Source: an uncultured Thermoguttaceae bacterium
GTDB taxonomy: Bacteria > Planctomycetota > Planctomycetia > Pirellulales > Thermoguttaceae
Assembly: GCA_938084835.1 (NCBI GenBank)
Contig: CALKER010000006.1
Span: 868,001-932,000, forward strand
DNA: 64,000 nt
Reading direction: 5' to 3'
Every line of letters starts with the position of its first letter. Positions within the stretch are counted from its first letter, which is position 1. Below are positions 54,481 to 62,413 of the stretch, in pieces. The notes under the pieces were generated by a model, which was not told the origin of the DNA, ran no database searches, and saw only the letters and a list, made by a program, of their open reading frames with translations. A program made the position numbers and the translations under genes.

Positions 54481-55088
54481 GTATTTAAGAGATCACCTGC
54501 CGGCTCAAAGTTCTTCCTCAACCGAAAACGTGAGCCCGGCAAGATCCAACTCCAGAACTACCGCCTCCAACCTCCACTTCGTTGGCGACTACCATACTTA
54601 TTCGTATTCAAGCCTTTAAAATTATCTTTTTTCGGGGCCCGATTTTCAGCTGATTGAAAGCTCTTTCAGCCGTCAAGTTCCGAAAGAATCCTCGCAAAAG
54701 GCCAAATCTCTCGGCTGCGACAGCTTCAAACGGGTTAAAGGCTTGGTGAATCGTTGCCACACCCCTTCGAAACTTTTTTCTTAGAAAGATCCCTGCGCCC
54801 AATGTTGCGCCATTGGCTCGACTTCTCTATGACTTGCAGCCAAGCAACATCTTATTTATGCAAATATGGACGGCAGAGCCTCCAATTTCAACTATTGCTG
54901 GAGGGTTTCTTGTGGGCCTAGGGTATGAAAGGGGCTGCCTCCGAAAACCCAACCTCAAGCTACGTTCGCCAGCAGCTTAATTTGGCCGAAAATCAATAAG
55001 CCGGAAAAATCCGGCTTTGATTTTGACACACCAATTTTTGGTGGCGCCCTGTTCCCTTAGCGACCTGCTACTTAACCGTACAAAACAG
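54481..55088. other. Region between the two tRNA genes
   Basis: About 600 bp with no gene recognised. It contains a bidirectional-looking terminator at 54989-55024. The stretch from 54500 to 54980 shows only short fortuitous frames. Confidence 0.35.
54989..55024 (-). terminator. Terminator downstream of tRNA-Leu
   Basis: aagccgga (54998-55005) pairs with tccggctt (55010-55017) over an AAAA loop, and the outer aaaatca/tgatttt (54989-54995, 55018-55024) also pairs. In leftward transcripts the descending arm ends in GATTTT, so it fits a terminator for tRNA-Leu; the symmetry allows it to work in both directions. Confidence 0.65.
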
Positions 55089-55173
<85 letters not shown>

Positions 55174-55254
55174 ATCGCTAGTCGCAAAGCGGCTCGGTCG
55201 GGGTTTTCCCCAACTTCGCCCGATCTGTAATTGTGCAATTTGGTTGCCCCAACG

Positions 55255-56352
55255 TCAAGGGGTAGCGAAGGACCTCCATCGTGCCTCGAGGTCGTCTCGA
55301 GTTGGGATGCCAGCGTGCACCCAAAGTCGATAAAAAAAGTGAATTTTCTCCCCGTTCCTCAACACGATTGGGCTATTTAGAGTAACCGAAGGACACATCC
55401 AGCCGTCATTACGTACGTGGAATGGCGTGGGATAAGACGGGTTTGAGGGATGGTCCATAGGTGTGATGCCTCCGACCTTATCACGTGTCACCGCACCACT
55501 GTAGTCAACCCACCGTGCCGGTTTCTGGAAGCAACCAGCCTCATCGTGATCGCCCTCACTGTTGATAATTCGGCCTCCGCCATCGGCCACCGAAATCGTC
55601 TTTGCCACGCGAACCCCGAGAAGGCCAAAAGGCGTCTGACCCAAGATGACTGGCGAGTTCCCGGCTGGAGAGAGCTCAATCCGCAAGGTGAGCATCCAGT
55701 CCTCATCCTGAAGTGGCTCCACAGTCATTATGCGTGTGTCGAACATAAGGACTTCATCTTTTGGCGAATTTACCCACACATTGGTCACCGTCACCGTTGC
55801 CTGATCGCCATCTTCGATGCGCTCGACCCGCCGGTGGAGTATCCTTCCTGGGGAATCATCAGCCCAGAAACTGATACCGTTTACATCTGCGTGAGCGATC
55901 CAAACCGAATAGTGATGACGATGGCCGACCGGGTCATGCGGATGACCCATGCGGGTGTAGGATACGCCACCTGGCCCGATAAACGGAAACCAAAACGGGC
56001 GCCGGAGATTGGATCCGAAGTGATACCGGACAAGTTCTTGTCCGTCGTACTGAAAGCTCATTTGGTCGTAAGGCAGGGGGATCGCCTGCATGCGTGGAAC
56101 CGCCTTGGGCCGGGGGATGACATCTCGGGTTGCTTCCTGTGCGCAAGCAGTTTGCGCTTGGGAACAATTGGCAACAAACACGACAAAAATCGTGAGTAAA
56201 GTCCGAATCAAACAGATTCTTGCTGTCCGACTTGCGGACCTTCTCCCCACCTTGTTAGCCCGATCGAGGGGTTTGATGACACCAGATAGTTCATTCTTGG
56301 TTCTTTCTGTTGGCCGGGCAAGTTTTTTCGCCTTTGAAACGGGGCTGGACAT
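55255..56352 (-). CDS. Secreted DUF6807 (PmoA-like) protein
   Basis: 365 residues. A long polar N terminus precedes a hydrophobic signal/anchor helix (about 46-64, ICLIRTLLTIFVVFVANCSQ), and the rest is beta-rich. Family signatures: the PLPYDQMSFQYDGQELVRYHF opening, HPHDPVGHRHHYSVWIAHADVNG (several His, like the DHPHH-GLW segment of the family) and FWADD. These proteins, often called PmoA family, are usually in planctomycete and Verrucomicrobia sugar-degradation loci; no biochemical role is established. I start at ATG 56352, which has GAAAGGT upstream; the GTG 15 bases earlier is in frame. The N terminus is unusually long and lacks a clear lipobox. Confidence 0.85.
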   Translation of the reverse strand: MSSPVSKAKKLARPTERTKNELSGVIKPLDRANKVGRRSASRTARICLIRTLLTIFVVFVANCSQAQTACAQEATRDVIPRPKAVPRMQAIPLPYDQMSFQYDGQELVRYHFGSNLRRPFWFPFIGPGGVSYTRMGHPHDPVGHRHHYSVWIAHADVNGISFWADDSPGRILHRRVERIEDGDQATVTVTNVWVNSPKDEVLMFDTRIMTVEPLQDEDWMLTLRIELSPAGNSPVILGQTPFGLLGVRVAKTISVADGGGRIINSEGDHDEAGCFQKPARWVDYSGAVTRDKVGGITPMDHPSNPSYPTPFHVRNDGWMCPSVTLNSPIVLRNGEKIHFFYRLWVHAGIPTRDDLEARWRSFATP

Positions 56353-56721
56353 GTTCGGACCTTTCACAACAAGGGACGCGGCAATGGCTTCCTGAAGCTG
56401 CTTTGCGGCACCTCGCTAACCCTGGAAAGCAAGTCACTGCACTTAGCTAACCACCAGTAGCATAAGCCCGCCCGCGGGAAAAAAACGTCCCTGAAAAACA
56501 AACCGCTGCTAAAATAATGAGATATTTCGTTCTATTACGCGCACAACTCGCCCGAAAACTCAGGTGGCCGGTAGTGTCCCATGGGCTGCGCACATTCAAG
56601 GACCATTTGGCTGCTGCGAGACGAGGTCGAGTCGACCGATCCGCACTTATGCTTAGCGGCGTAAACCAGGTTAAACAGCTTTGAAAGTTTTTTATGGGCT
56701 CTTTTCCCACAGGGCACGACG
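56353..56721. other. Intergenic region between divergent genes
   Basis: About 370 bp between the DUF6807 gene (minus) and the symporter (plus). It should hold both promoters; I see no convincing one. No gene recognised. Confidence 0.3.
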
Positions 56722-58212
56722 ATGGAGGGTGTGACTGTCTCGAGTCAACTGCAATGGTTTCTTGGGGCCAGCATTGTAATTTACGTCGTGGTCATATATG
56801 GGCTGAGTATCGTAGCGCGCCGCCAGATTCGCAATGCTGAAGACTATGTAGTAGCCGGCCGCCGGCTGCCTCTGTCGTTGGCCTGGGCGACGCTCCTGGC
56901 CACCTGGTTTGGTGCGGGCACGATGCTTGCTGCTGCTGACGAGGTGGCCCGCGGAGGCCTTCATCGTGCCGCGTTAGATCCTTTCGGTGCCGGAGTGTGC
57001 CTGCTCCTGGCCGGCGCCTTCTTTGCCCAGCCGTTATGGCGAATGAAACTCCTTACAATCTGCGATTTTTTCGGTCGCCGCTTTGGTCGGGCGGCTGAGT
57101 TCACCTCTGCCTGCATTCTTGTCCCAAGTTATTTTGGATGGGTGGCAGCACAATTGGTGGCTGTCGCGGCGATGTTACATCTTTTCTTTCAGATCCCAAT
57201 GAGTGTGGGAATTTTTTTGGCAGCACTCGTGGGCACCGGATACACCCTGCTGGGCGGCATGTGGTCGGTAACATTGACGGATGCTCTTCAAATGGGGTTG
57301 GTTGCGGGGGGCCTCATCATCCTTTGCTTTCAGGGCCTGATGCAAGTAGGGCACGGTGATTTCATGGTGGGGTGGGCGCGTTTAGCGACCGCTTTGCCTC
57401 CAGAAGATCTGATGCCCATTGACGTTCAGACGTTGGCAGGCTTTTATGCATGGCTGACGGCCTTTCTCATTGGCGCCCTCGGAAATATCCCTGGGCAAGA
57501 CTTAATGCAACGGGTGTTTGCGGCTCGCTCGGAGAAAGTTGCCAAGTATAGCTGCTACGTCGCTGGAGTCATGTACCTGGTTCTGGGTATGGCACCGATC
57601 CTTCTTGGACTGGTGGCCAAGTCGCTGTTTCCCGAGGACTTCAAGCGGGCTGTACTGCCAGCATTAGCCCATCTGTTTTTAAGTCCCCTGCCCTTGATTA
57701 TTTTCATCGTGGCACTTTTGTCGGCAGTGCTTTCGACGATTGACAGCGCCATTCTGTCGCCGGCCGTAGTTCTAGCTCAAAACATTGTCCTTCGGGTATT
57801 TCCGCGACTACCGGCACTGCCTGTCAATTATGCGGCGGTATTACTGGTCTCAGCGGCGTCGGTGGCAATTGCCTTCAGTGGGGAGACCGCTTATCAACTC
57901 TTGGAAGATGCTTACGCGATAACATTGGTTGGGCTTTTCGTTCCCCTGACCATTGGACTTTACTCGAAGTGGGGAGGGCCGGCCTCGGCTTTGGCGGCCA
58001 TGTTTGTCGGTGGTGGACTGTGGTTTCTGCACTATCTTCGTGGATGGGATTCTTTTCTGGAGCCCATGCTCCCACAGTGGCTTCATGTCCCGTTCCAGGT
58101 CCCAGTGACCCTGTGTGGGCTGGCGGGATATTGGCTTTTTGCGATGGTGGACCAGTGGGGTTGCCCGCCGAAAGTTATCCCCGAGCCCGAGCCTGCTTAT
58201 TCGGAGGTGTGA
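56722..58212 (+). CDS. Sodium:solute symporter (SSS family)
   Basis: 496 residues with about 13 membrane helices. The N-terminal RRQIRNAEDYVVAGRRLP is the SSS signature of the SLC5 type (AEDYFVAGR-like), followed by ATWFGAGTMLAAADEVARGG, the Na+/substrate loop region, and LSAVLSTIDSAILSPAVVLAQNI, the helix 8 signature (usually A-x-S-x-D-[ST]-x-x-[ST]). Substrate is not evident: sugars, amino acids and carboxylates are all known for the family. Starts at ATG 56722. It lies back to back with the DUF6807 gene and may share regulation. Confidence 0.92.
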   Translation: MEGVTVSSQLQWFLGASIVIYVVVIYGLSIVARRQIRNAEDYVVAGRRLPLSLAWATLLATWFGAGTMLAAADEVARGGLHRAALDPFGAGVCLLLAGAFFAQPLWRMKLLTICDFFGRRFGRAAEFTSACILVPSYFGWVAAQLVAVAAMLHLFFQIPMSVGIFLAALVGTGYTLLGGMWSVTLTDALQMGLVAGGLIILCFQGLMQVGHGDFMVGWARLATALPPEDLMPIDVQTLAGFYAWLTAFLIGALGNIPGQDLMQRVFAARSEKVAKYSCYVAGVMYLVLGMAPILLGLVAKSLFPEDFKRAVLPALAHLFLSPLPLIIFIVALLSAVLSTIDSAILSPAVVLAQNIVLRVFPRLPALPVNYAAVLLVSAASVAIAFSGETAYQLLEDAYAITLVGLFVPLTIGLYSKWGGPASALAAMFVGGGLWFLHYLRGWDSFLEPMLPQWLHVPFQVPVTLCGLAGYWLFAMVDQWGCPPKVIPEPEPAYSEV

Positions 58213-58760
58213 ATTCCCTAAGACCGCGAAACGCATGGATTTCCTAGGGGTTTAACGTAAGGGTATTCCCGTTTAAAACCGCGGAGCCTTGAAAGGGAAA
58301 CTAGTGTCCGTTTTTTCCAAAGGGTTCAAAGTTTTTGGGGCTCGGAGGCTCAGGAAGCGATAAAACGTTTGCAGTCGGCCGGGATTTTACTGCAGTGCGT
58401 TGTGCTTTCGCCCCTGCCATTAGGCCGGGCTTTGGGAGCGGGGGCCGAGCTTACCCGGGAACTAGAACTCGTGATTTTTTTCCTCAAGGAGCGGCGCAAT
58501 TCGTGGCCGTACCTGCCCTGGAAAGGAATAAAGGGCTCAGAACTTACCCCAATCTTATGCCGAGAATACGTTCGAGGTGTTGTTGGGTGGGCTTATTCCC
58601 CCATTTATGGTTCCCAAATCTCGCGGCTAGAAGAGCGGTGCGTGAAGCAGTTTTATGCACCCTGTAGGCTGGGTCAGAATTTACGACCTGTTAAGCCGAG
58701 GGAGGGGGCCACGAACTCAAACTGAGACCAGCTTTCGCGAAGACGGAGGTGACGATGATG
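58213..58760. other. Intergenic region with possible terminator
   Basis: About 550 bp after the symporter. ggtttaacg (58249-58257) and cgtttaaaacc (58270-58280) can form an imperfect hairpin. A 118-codon plus-strand frame (58369-58725) has no recognisable domain and is not called. The ggaggtga ribosome site before the esterase is at 58745-58752. Confidence 0.35.
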
Positions 58761-59972
58761 ATGTCATTCCCCGGATCGAGTCTTTGGCGACGCAACCGGA
58801 ACACAGGCTCAGGTGGCTCGGAATTTTTTGGGAAACTCATCTTGCTGAAGGTAACCGCGGCAATTTGGGTTCTGGGAGCGATTTTCCTTTTCTTCGGACG
58901 CGCGCAGGAGACCTTCGGACAGGAACAGCGTGCCGATGCAATTCTTTTTCTTTGGGATAAGGACGGCGATAAGCGTCTTTCTTTAGAGGAACTGCCTCCT
59001 CTTTTTCGGGGTCGATTTACCGAATGGGACCGAAACACCGACGGGTTTCTCGACCTCGCCGAGATAGAAGCCGTCCTAGCCCAGAAAGAACCAGTTCGGC
59101 TGAGGCCGTGGATCCCCGGCAATGTGGAGGCCTTATGGGATGTTCCATACGCAGATTCTGCAGAATCTCGGCAACGATTGGATTTGTTTCTCCCCAAACG
59201 ACGCGAGGGAAAGTTGCCGGTCATTGTGGCGATTCATGGTGGGGGATGGATTGGGGGTGACAAAAGGGCGGTTGTCGGGCGAATCATCCCGTTTGTGGCA
59301 AGCGGAAAATATGCCGCCGCTTCAGTGGGATATCGGCTGAGCTCTCAAGCGGTTTGGCCGGCCCAAATCCATGATTGCAAGGCTGCGATTCGTTGGATTC
59401 GCGGCAATGCCGAGAAGTACAACTTAGACCCTGATCGAATCGGGGTCATCGGGTGGTCGGCTGGGGGCCACTTGGCGGCGATGCTTGGAACCACCGGCGA
59501 CATCCCAGATCTAGACGGACAGTTGGGGCAGTTTTCCGGGCAACCCGCCAATGTTCACTGCGTGGTAGATTTTTTCGGGCCGACTGACCTCCGCGTTATC
59601 GTTGAAGAGGTCGGTAATGAACCGTCTCGCCCGGGTGCTATGGTTGAGCGACTCCTGGGAGGACCGCCAAGCGAGCGCCAGGAACTGGCTCGCTCGGCCT
59701 CACCGATTTTGTTCGTTTCACGGGACGATCCTCCCTTTTTGATCGTCCACGGTACTGAGGATCCCTTGGTACCCTATAGGCAATCGGTTCGATTCAGGGA
59801 CCGGCTTGGGGAGGTAGGGGTGACGGTAGCTCTCGTAACTGTGAAGGGTGGCGGCCACGGAAACTTTCGTAACCCAAAAGTTGAAGAACTTGTCGATCAA
59901 TTTTTTGCAACCCATCTTCTAGGGGAAAAATATAGCTTTGCCGATGTGATTCTCCCAAATTCACCGAAGTAG
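58761..59972 (+). CDS. EF-hand plus alpha/beta-hydrolase (BD-FAE-type esterase)
   Basis: About 403 residues. N-terminal helix (about 29-47, LLKVTAAIWVLGAIFLFFG) is a signal or anchor. Two EF-hand-like Ca2+ motifs follow: DKDGDKRLSLEE and DRNTDGFLDLAE. The catalytic domain is of the alpha/beta-hydrolase HSL/BD-FAE type: oxyanion HGGGW, nucleophile GWSAGG (Ser), PTDLRV region, acid HGTEDPLVP (Asp), and His in GGGHGNF. Three in-frame ATGs (58755, 58758, 58761) follow a ggaggtga site; the last has the best spacing, and a GTG at 58749 overlaps the site itself. Probable role: secreted carbohydrate or ester hydrolase, substrate unknown. Confidence 0.9.
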   Translation: MSFPGSSLWRRNRNTGSGGSEFFGKLILLKVTAAIWVLGAIFLFFGRAQETFGQEQRADAILFLWDKDGDKRLSLEELPPLFRGRFTEWDRNTDGFLDLAEIEAVLAQKEPVRLRPWIPGNVEALWDVPYADSAESRQRLDLFLPKRREGKLPVIVAIHGGGWIGGDKRAVVGRIIPFVASGKYAAASVGYRLSSQAVWPAQIHDCKAAIRWIRGNAEKYNLDPDRIGVIGWSAGGHLAAMLGTTGDIPDLDGQLGQFSGQPANVHCVVDFFGPTDLRVIVEEVGNEPSRPGAMVERLLGGPPSERQELARSASPILFVSRDDPPFLIVHGTEDPLVPYRQSVRFRDRLGEVGVTVALVTVKGGGHGNFRNPKVEELVDQFFATHLLGEKYSFADVILPNSPK

Positions 59973-59973
59973 T

Positions 59974-59999
59974 ACCCCGATTTGGGGTCTGCCCTTTTT
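59974..59999 (+). terminator. Intrinsic terminator downstream of the esterase
   Basis: acccc-gattt-ggggt hairpin (59974-59988) followed by ctgccc and T5 (59994-59998), directly after the esterase stop. The six-base spacer before the T run makes it less than ideal. Confidence 0.5.
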
Positions 60000-60304
60000 C
60001 ATCCCATACCGCGAAAAATATTAACGACTGAAGAGCTGACAACTGCTGCCACCGGTGCACCCGCTTAGTATTGGTTCAGGTATCTCGCGGTTTAGTAACG
60101 CCATTCAGTAACACGCCCTCAAATAATTTGGAGGTTGGGCGGAAAAAGTTCATCAGGCGTACTGCTTCGTGGAACCCGCAAGCGACTGGTCATTCCGCAC
60201 GTGCATGACGCGAGGGCAGAATCAATACGCCTGGCTGCTTTCGAAGGTACGATTCTATATTGCAATTTTGATACAGGGGATCCTGGTAAGGAGTCGAAGA
60301 AGAG
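60000..60304. other. Intergenic region before mnmA
   Basis: About 300 bp, no gene recognised. Presumably holds the mnmA promoter; none called. Confidence 0.3.
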
Positions 60305-61408
60305 GTGGCACGGGTCGTCGTAGCGATGTCCGGAGGGGTGGACAGCAGTGTGACCGCGTGGCTTCTCAAAGAGCAAGGTCACGAGGTCATCGGGCTCTTT
60401 ATGCGCCACGGAATATTTACCGACACCGGCGAGCGCCAGAGCTCTTGCGGGGTGGGTCGCTGCTGTAGCGCCGCCGATGCTGCCGATGCTAGGCGTGTGG
60501 CTGATTTGCTCGATATTCGGTTTTTCGCCCTTGATTTCGCAGATAAATTTCACCAGCTTGTGGATTACTTCGTGGACGAGTACGCTCGCGGACGTACTCC
60601 GAATCCGTGTATTCGTTGCAATTCGTGGCTTAAATTCGGAGAATTATTCCGCTATGCCGACAGTGTGGGAGCGGACTTCGTGGCCACCGGGCACTATGCA
60701 CGAATTCAGCGGCTGGACGGGGGACAGGAAGTTAGGCTCCTTCGCGCCATAGACCTTTCGAAGGACCAATCCTACGTGCTTTTCGAGGTGGACCGCTCAC
60801 GGCTTGATCGCGTTCTGTTGCCCGTCGGGGAGTTGACAAAAGAGCAAGTTCGCAAGCTGGCAGCTGGATTGGGGCTCCCAGTAGCAGCTAAGCCGGACAG
60901 TCAGGAGGTATGCTTCGTACCCCCGGGGGGACATGCGGTCTTCGTTCGTCGCCTACGTCCAACTTGGGAATCTTCCGGTCCTATCGTCACCGTGGATGGG
61001 AGGTGCGTGGGATATCACTCCGGGATCGAGCAATTCACCGTCGGTCAGCGGAAGGGTCTCGGGGTGGCTTTGGGCGAAAGGTACTATGTGGTACGGATTG
61101 ATCCCGCATCCCGAACGGTCGTCATCGGCCCGCGCGAATCGCTGGCCTCAGCGGGGCTTTTTGCTAGCGACGCTAATTGGCTCGTGGATCCACCCACAAG
61201 CTCGTTCCGCTGCCAGGTAAAAATTCGATATCGGTCTCCCGCCGTTGAGGCGGAAGTAATACCTGTGGATACGCGGTCCTTCCAGGTCTTATTCGATAGA
61301 CCGTGTGATGCTGTAACACCTGGACAAGCAGTGGTATGTTATGACGGCGATCGCGTGCTTGGTGGGGGCTGGATTCTCCGCTCTTTGAGCCAGAATAAAA
61401 CCGAATAG
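60305..61408 (+). CDS. mnmA: tRNA-specific 2-thiouridylase
   Basis: 367 residues. MnmA activates U34 of Lys, Glu and Gln tRNAs with ATP and inserts sulfur to make 2-thiouridine. Visible: PP-loop MSGGVDSS (8-15), CSAADAADARRVADLL after a Cys cluster (48, 53, 54), TPNPCIRCN with Cys102, HYARIQ, DQSYVLFEV, AAKPDSQEVCF with the second active Cys203, and GYHSGIEQFTVGQRKGLGVALG. Both catalytic cysteines are intact. Start at GTG 60305, so MARVVVAMSGG. Full length, standalone. Confidence 0.95.
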   Translation: MARVVVAMSGGVDSSVTAWLLKEQGHEVIGLFMRHGIFTDTGERQSSCGVGRCCSAADAADARRVADLLDIRFFALDFADKFHQLVDYFVDEYARGRTPNPCIRCNSWLKFGELFRYADSVGADFVATGHYARIQRLDGGQEVRLLRAIDLSKDQSYVLFEVDRSRLDRVLLPVGELTKEQVRKLAAGLGLPVAAKPDSQEVCFVPPGGHAVFVRRLRPTWESSGPIVTVDGRCVGYHSGIEQFTVGQRKGLGVALGERYYVVRIDPASRTVVIGPRESLASAGLFASDANWLVDPPTSSFRCQVKIRYRSPAVEAEVIPVDTRSFQVLFDRPCDAVTPGQAVVCYDGDRVLGGGWILRSLSQNKTE

Positions 61409-61725
61409 ACGAGGTATGATATCAACACGAAATAAATCGCGCCTTCGTATTTTTTCGGGGGCAGAGAACATGTCCCTGCTTATTCCCCAATTTTCCATTA
61501 TCCTGTTATCAAAGGACACCAGCCAATCGCATCAGAAGCCTGGAACCGAGGATGTTCCCTGACAATTTTCGACTTAAAGCCCGGGTCGCCCGATGACAAC
61601 ACTCATCTTTGGCGCGAGACAGAAGTCAGAAATCTTCTATCTGCAGGATCACGATGGCCCGCGGAGGGGGAGGTTTACCAGCATGTTTCCGATGACAGTG
61701 GATGTCTGGAAGGCTTGGTAGTTCT
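61409..61725. other. Intergenic region, no gene recognised
   Basis: About 320 bp after mnmA. No gene or clear terminator. A GGAAGG site at 61709-61714 precedes the next ATG. Confidence 0.3.
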
Positions 61726-62205
61726 ATGTATCAGCACACTCAATATGGTTACTGGCATCTTCTGTTAATCGCGGGCGGCGTACTGATGTTTATTGTTTCT
61801 CAAGACCTGCCGCCTGAAGAAAGAGTGGGCACTCCGTTTCTCATAGCCGGAGGCGTGATTCTCGTCGTTATCTCGCTTGCCTTTCAGCACTTGACGATCC
61901 GCGATGAGGGTGACGTTCTGGCCGTCCGATTCGGTCCGTTGCCCCTGTTTGGGATAACCATTCGGTATGCCGATATCGAGTCGTTTGAGCGCGGCAAGAC
62001 AAGCATTCTCGAGGGCTGGGGCATGCATTGGGGGCCGCGGCACGGTTGGACGATTAACATTTGGGGATTCGACTGTGTGGTGATTCGACTTAAAGGGCGG
62101 AGCCCAATCCGATTGGGGACAGATGATCCGGAAGGCCTGTGTAACTTGCTTCAAATGAAACTCTTGCTCGTTCGACCGCACGAGCAGACACCCTTCCCGG
62201 CGTAA
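61726..62205 (+). CDS. Small two-TM membrane protein of unknown function
   Basis: 159 residues. Two hydrophobic helices (about 10-25, WHLLLIAGGVLMFIVS, and 37-55, LIAGGVILVVISLAF) are followed by a soluble beta-rich part (60-150). The soluble part, with VLAVRFGPLPLFGITIRYADIESFE, resembles the bacterial PH-like (bPH/YdbS-type) membrane proteins, but I cannot assign a family. Start ATG 61726 has GGAAGG 11 bases upstream; the earlier ATG 61702 has none. Convergent with the GH5 gene. Confidence 0.6.
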   Translation: MYQHTQYGYWHLLLIAGGVLMFIVSQDLPPEERVGTPFLIAGGVILVVISLAFQHLTIRDEGDVLAVRFGPLPLFGITIRYADIESFERGKTSILEGWGMHWGPRHGWTINIWGFDCVVIRLKGRSPIRLGTDDPEGLCNLLQMKLLLVRPHEQTPFPA

Positions 62206-62413
62206 AGTACTTCCCAGGAGTCGAGCTCCCGGGAGAGACCTCCACCTTTCCGCGACTACTTTGGCTTGTGCCGTTACCCTCTGCAAAGAGCTGCAATGAG
62301 GTCCATGCGCGAACGACAGCCCCGGCTGTCAATTCTTCCAGATTGCAGTCGTAGGCAATGCGCCTGGCGAAGAGGTTTCTTCCCCGGTTCTAGATGGTTG
62401 AAAGTTATTGCTT

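Noticed and set aside
55450-56199. 249-codon plus-strand frame opposite the DUF6807 gene
   Set aside because: Antisense to a well-supported gene; no own ribosome site or domain.
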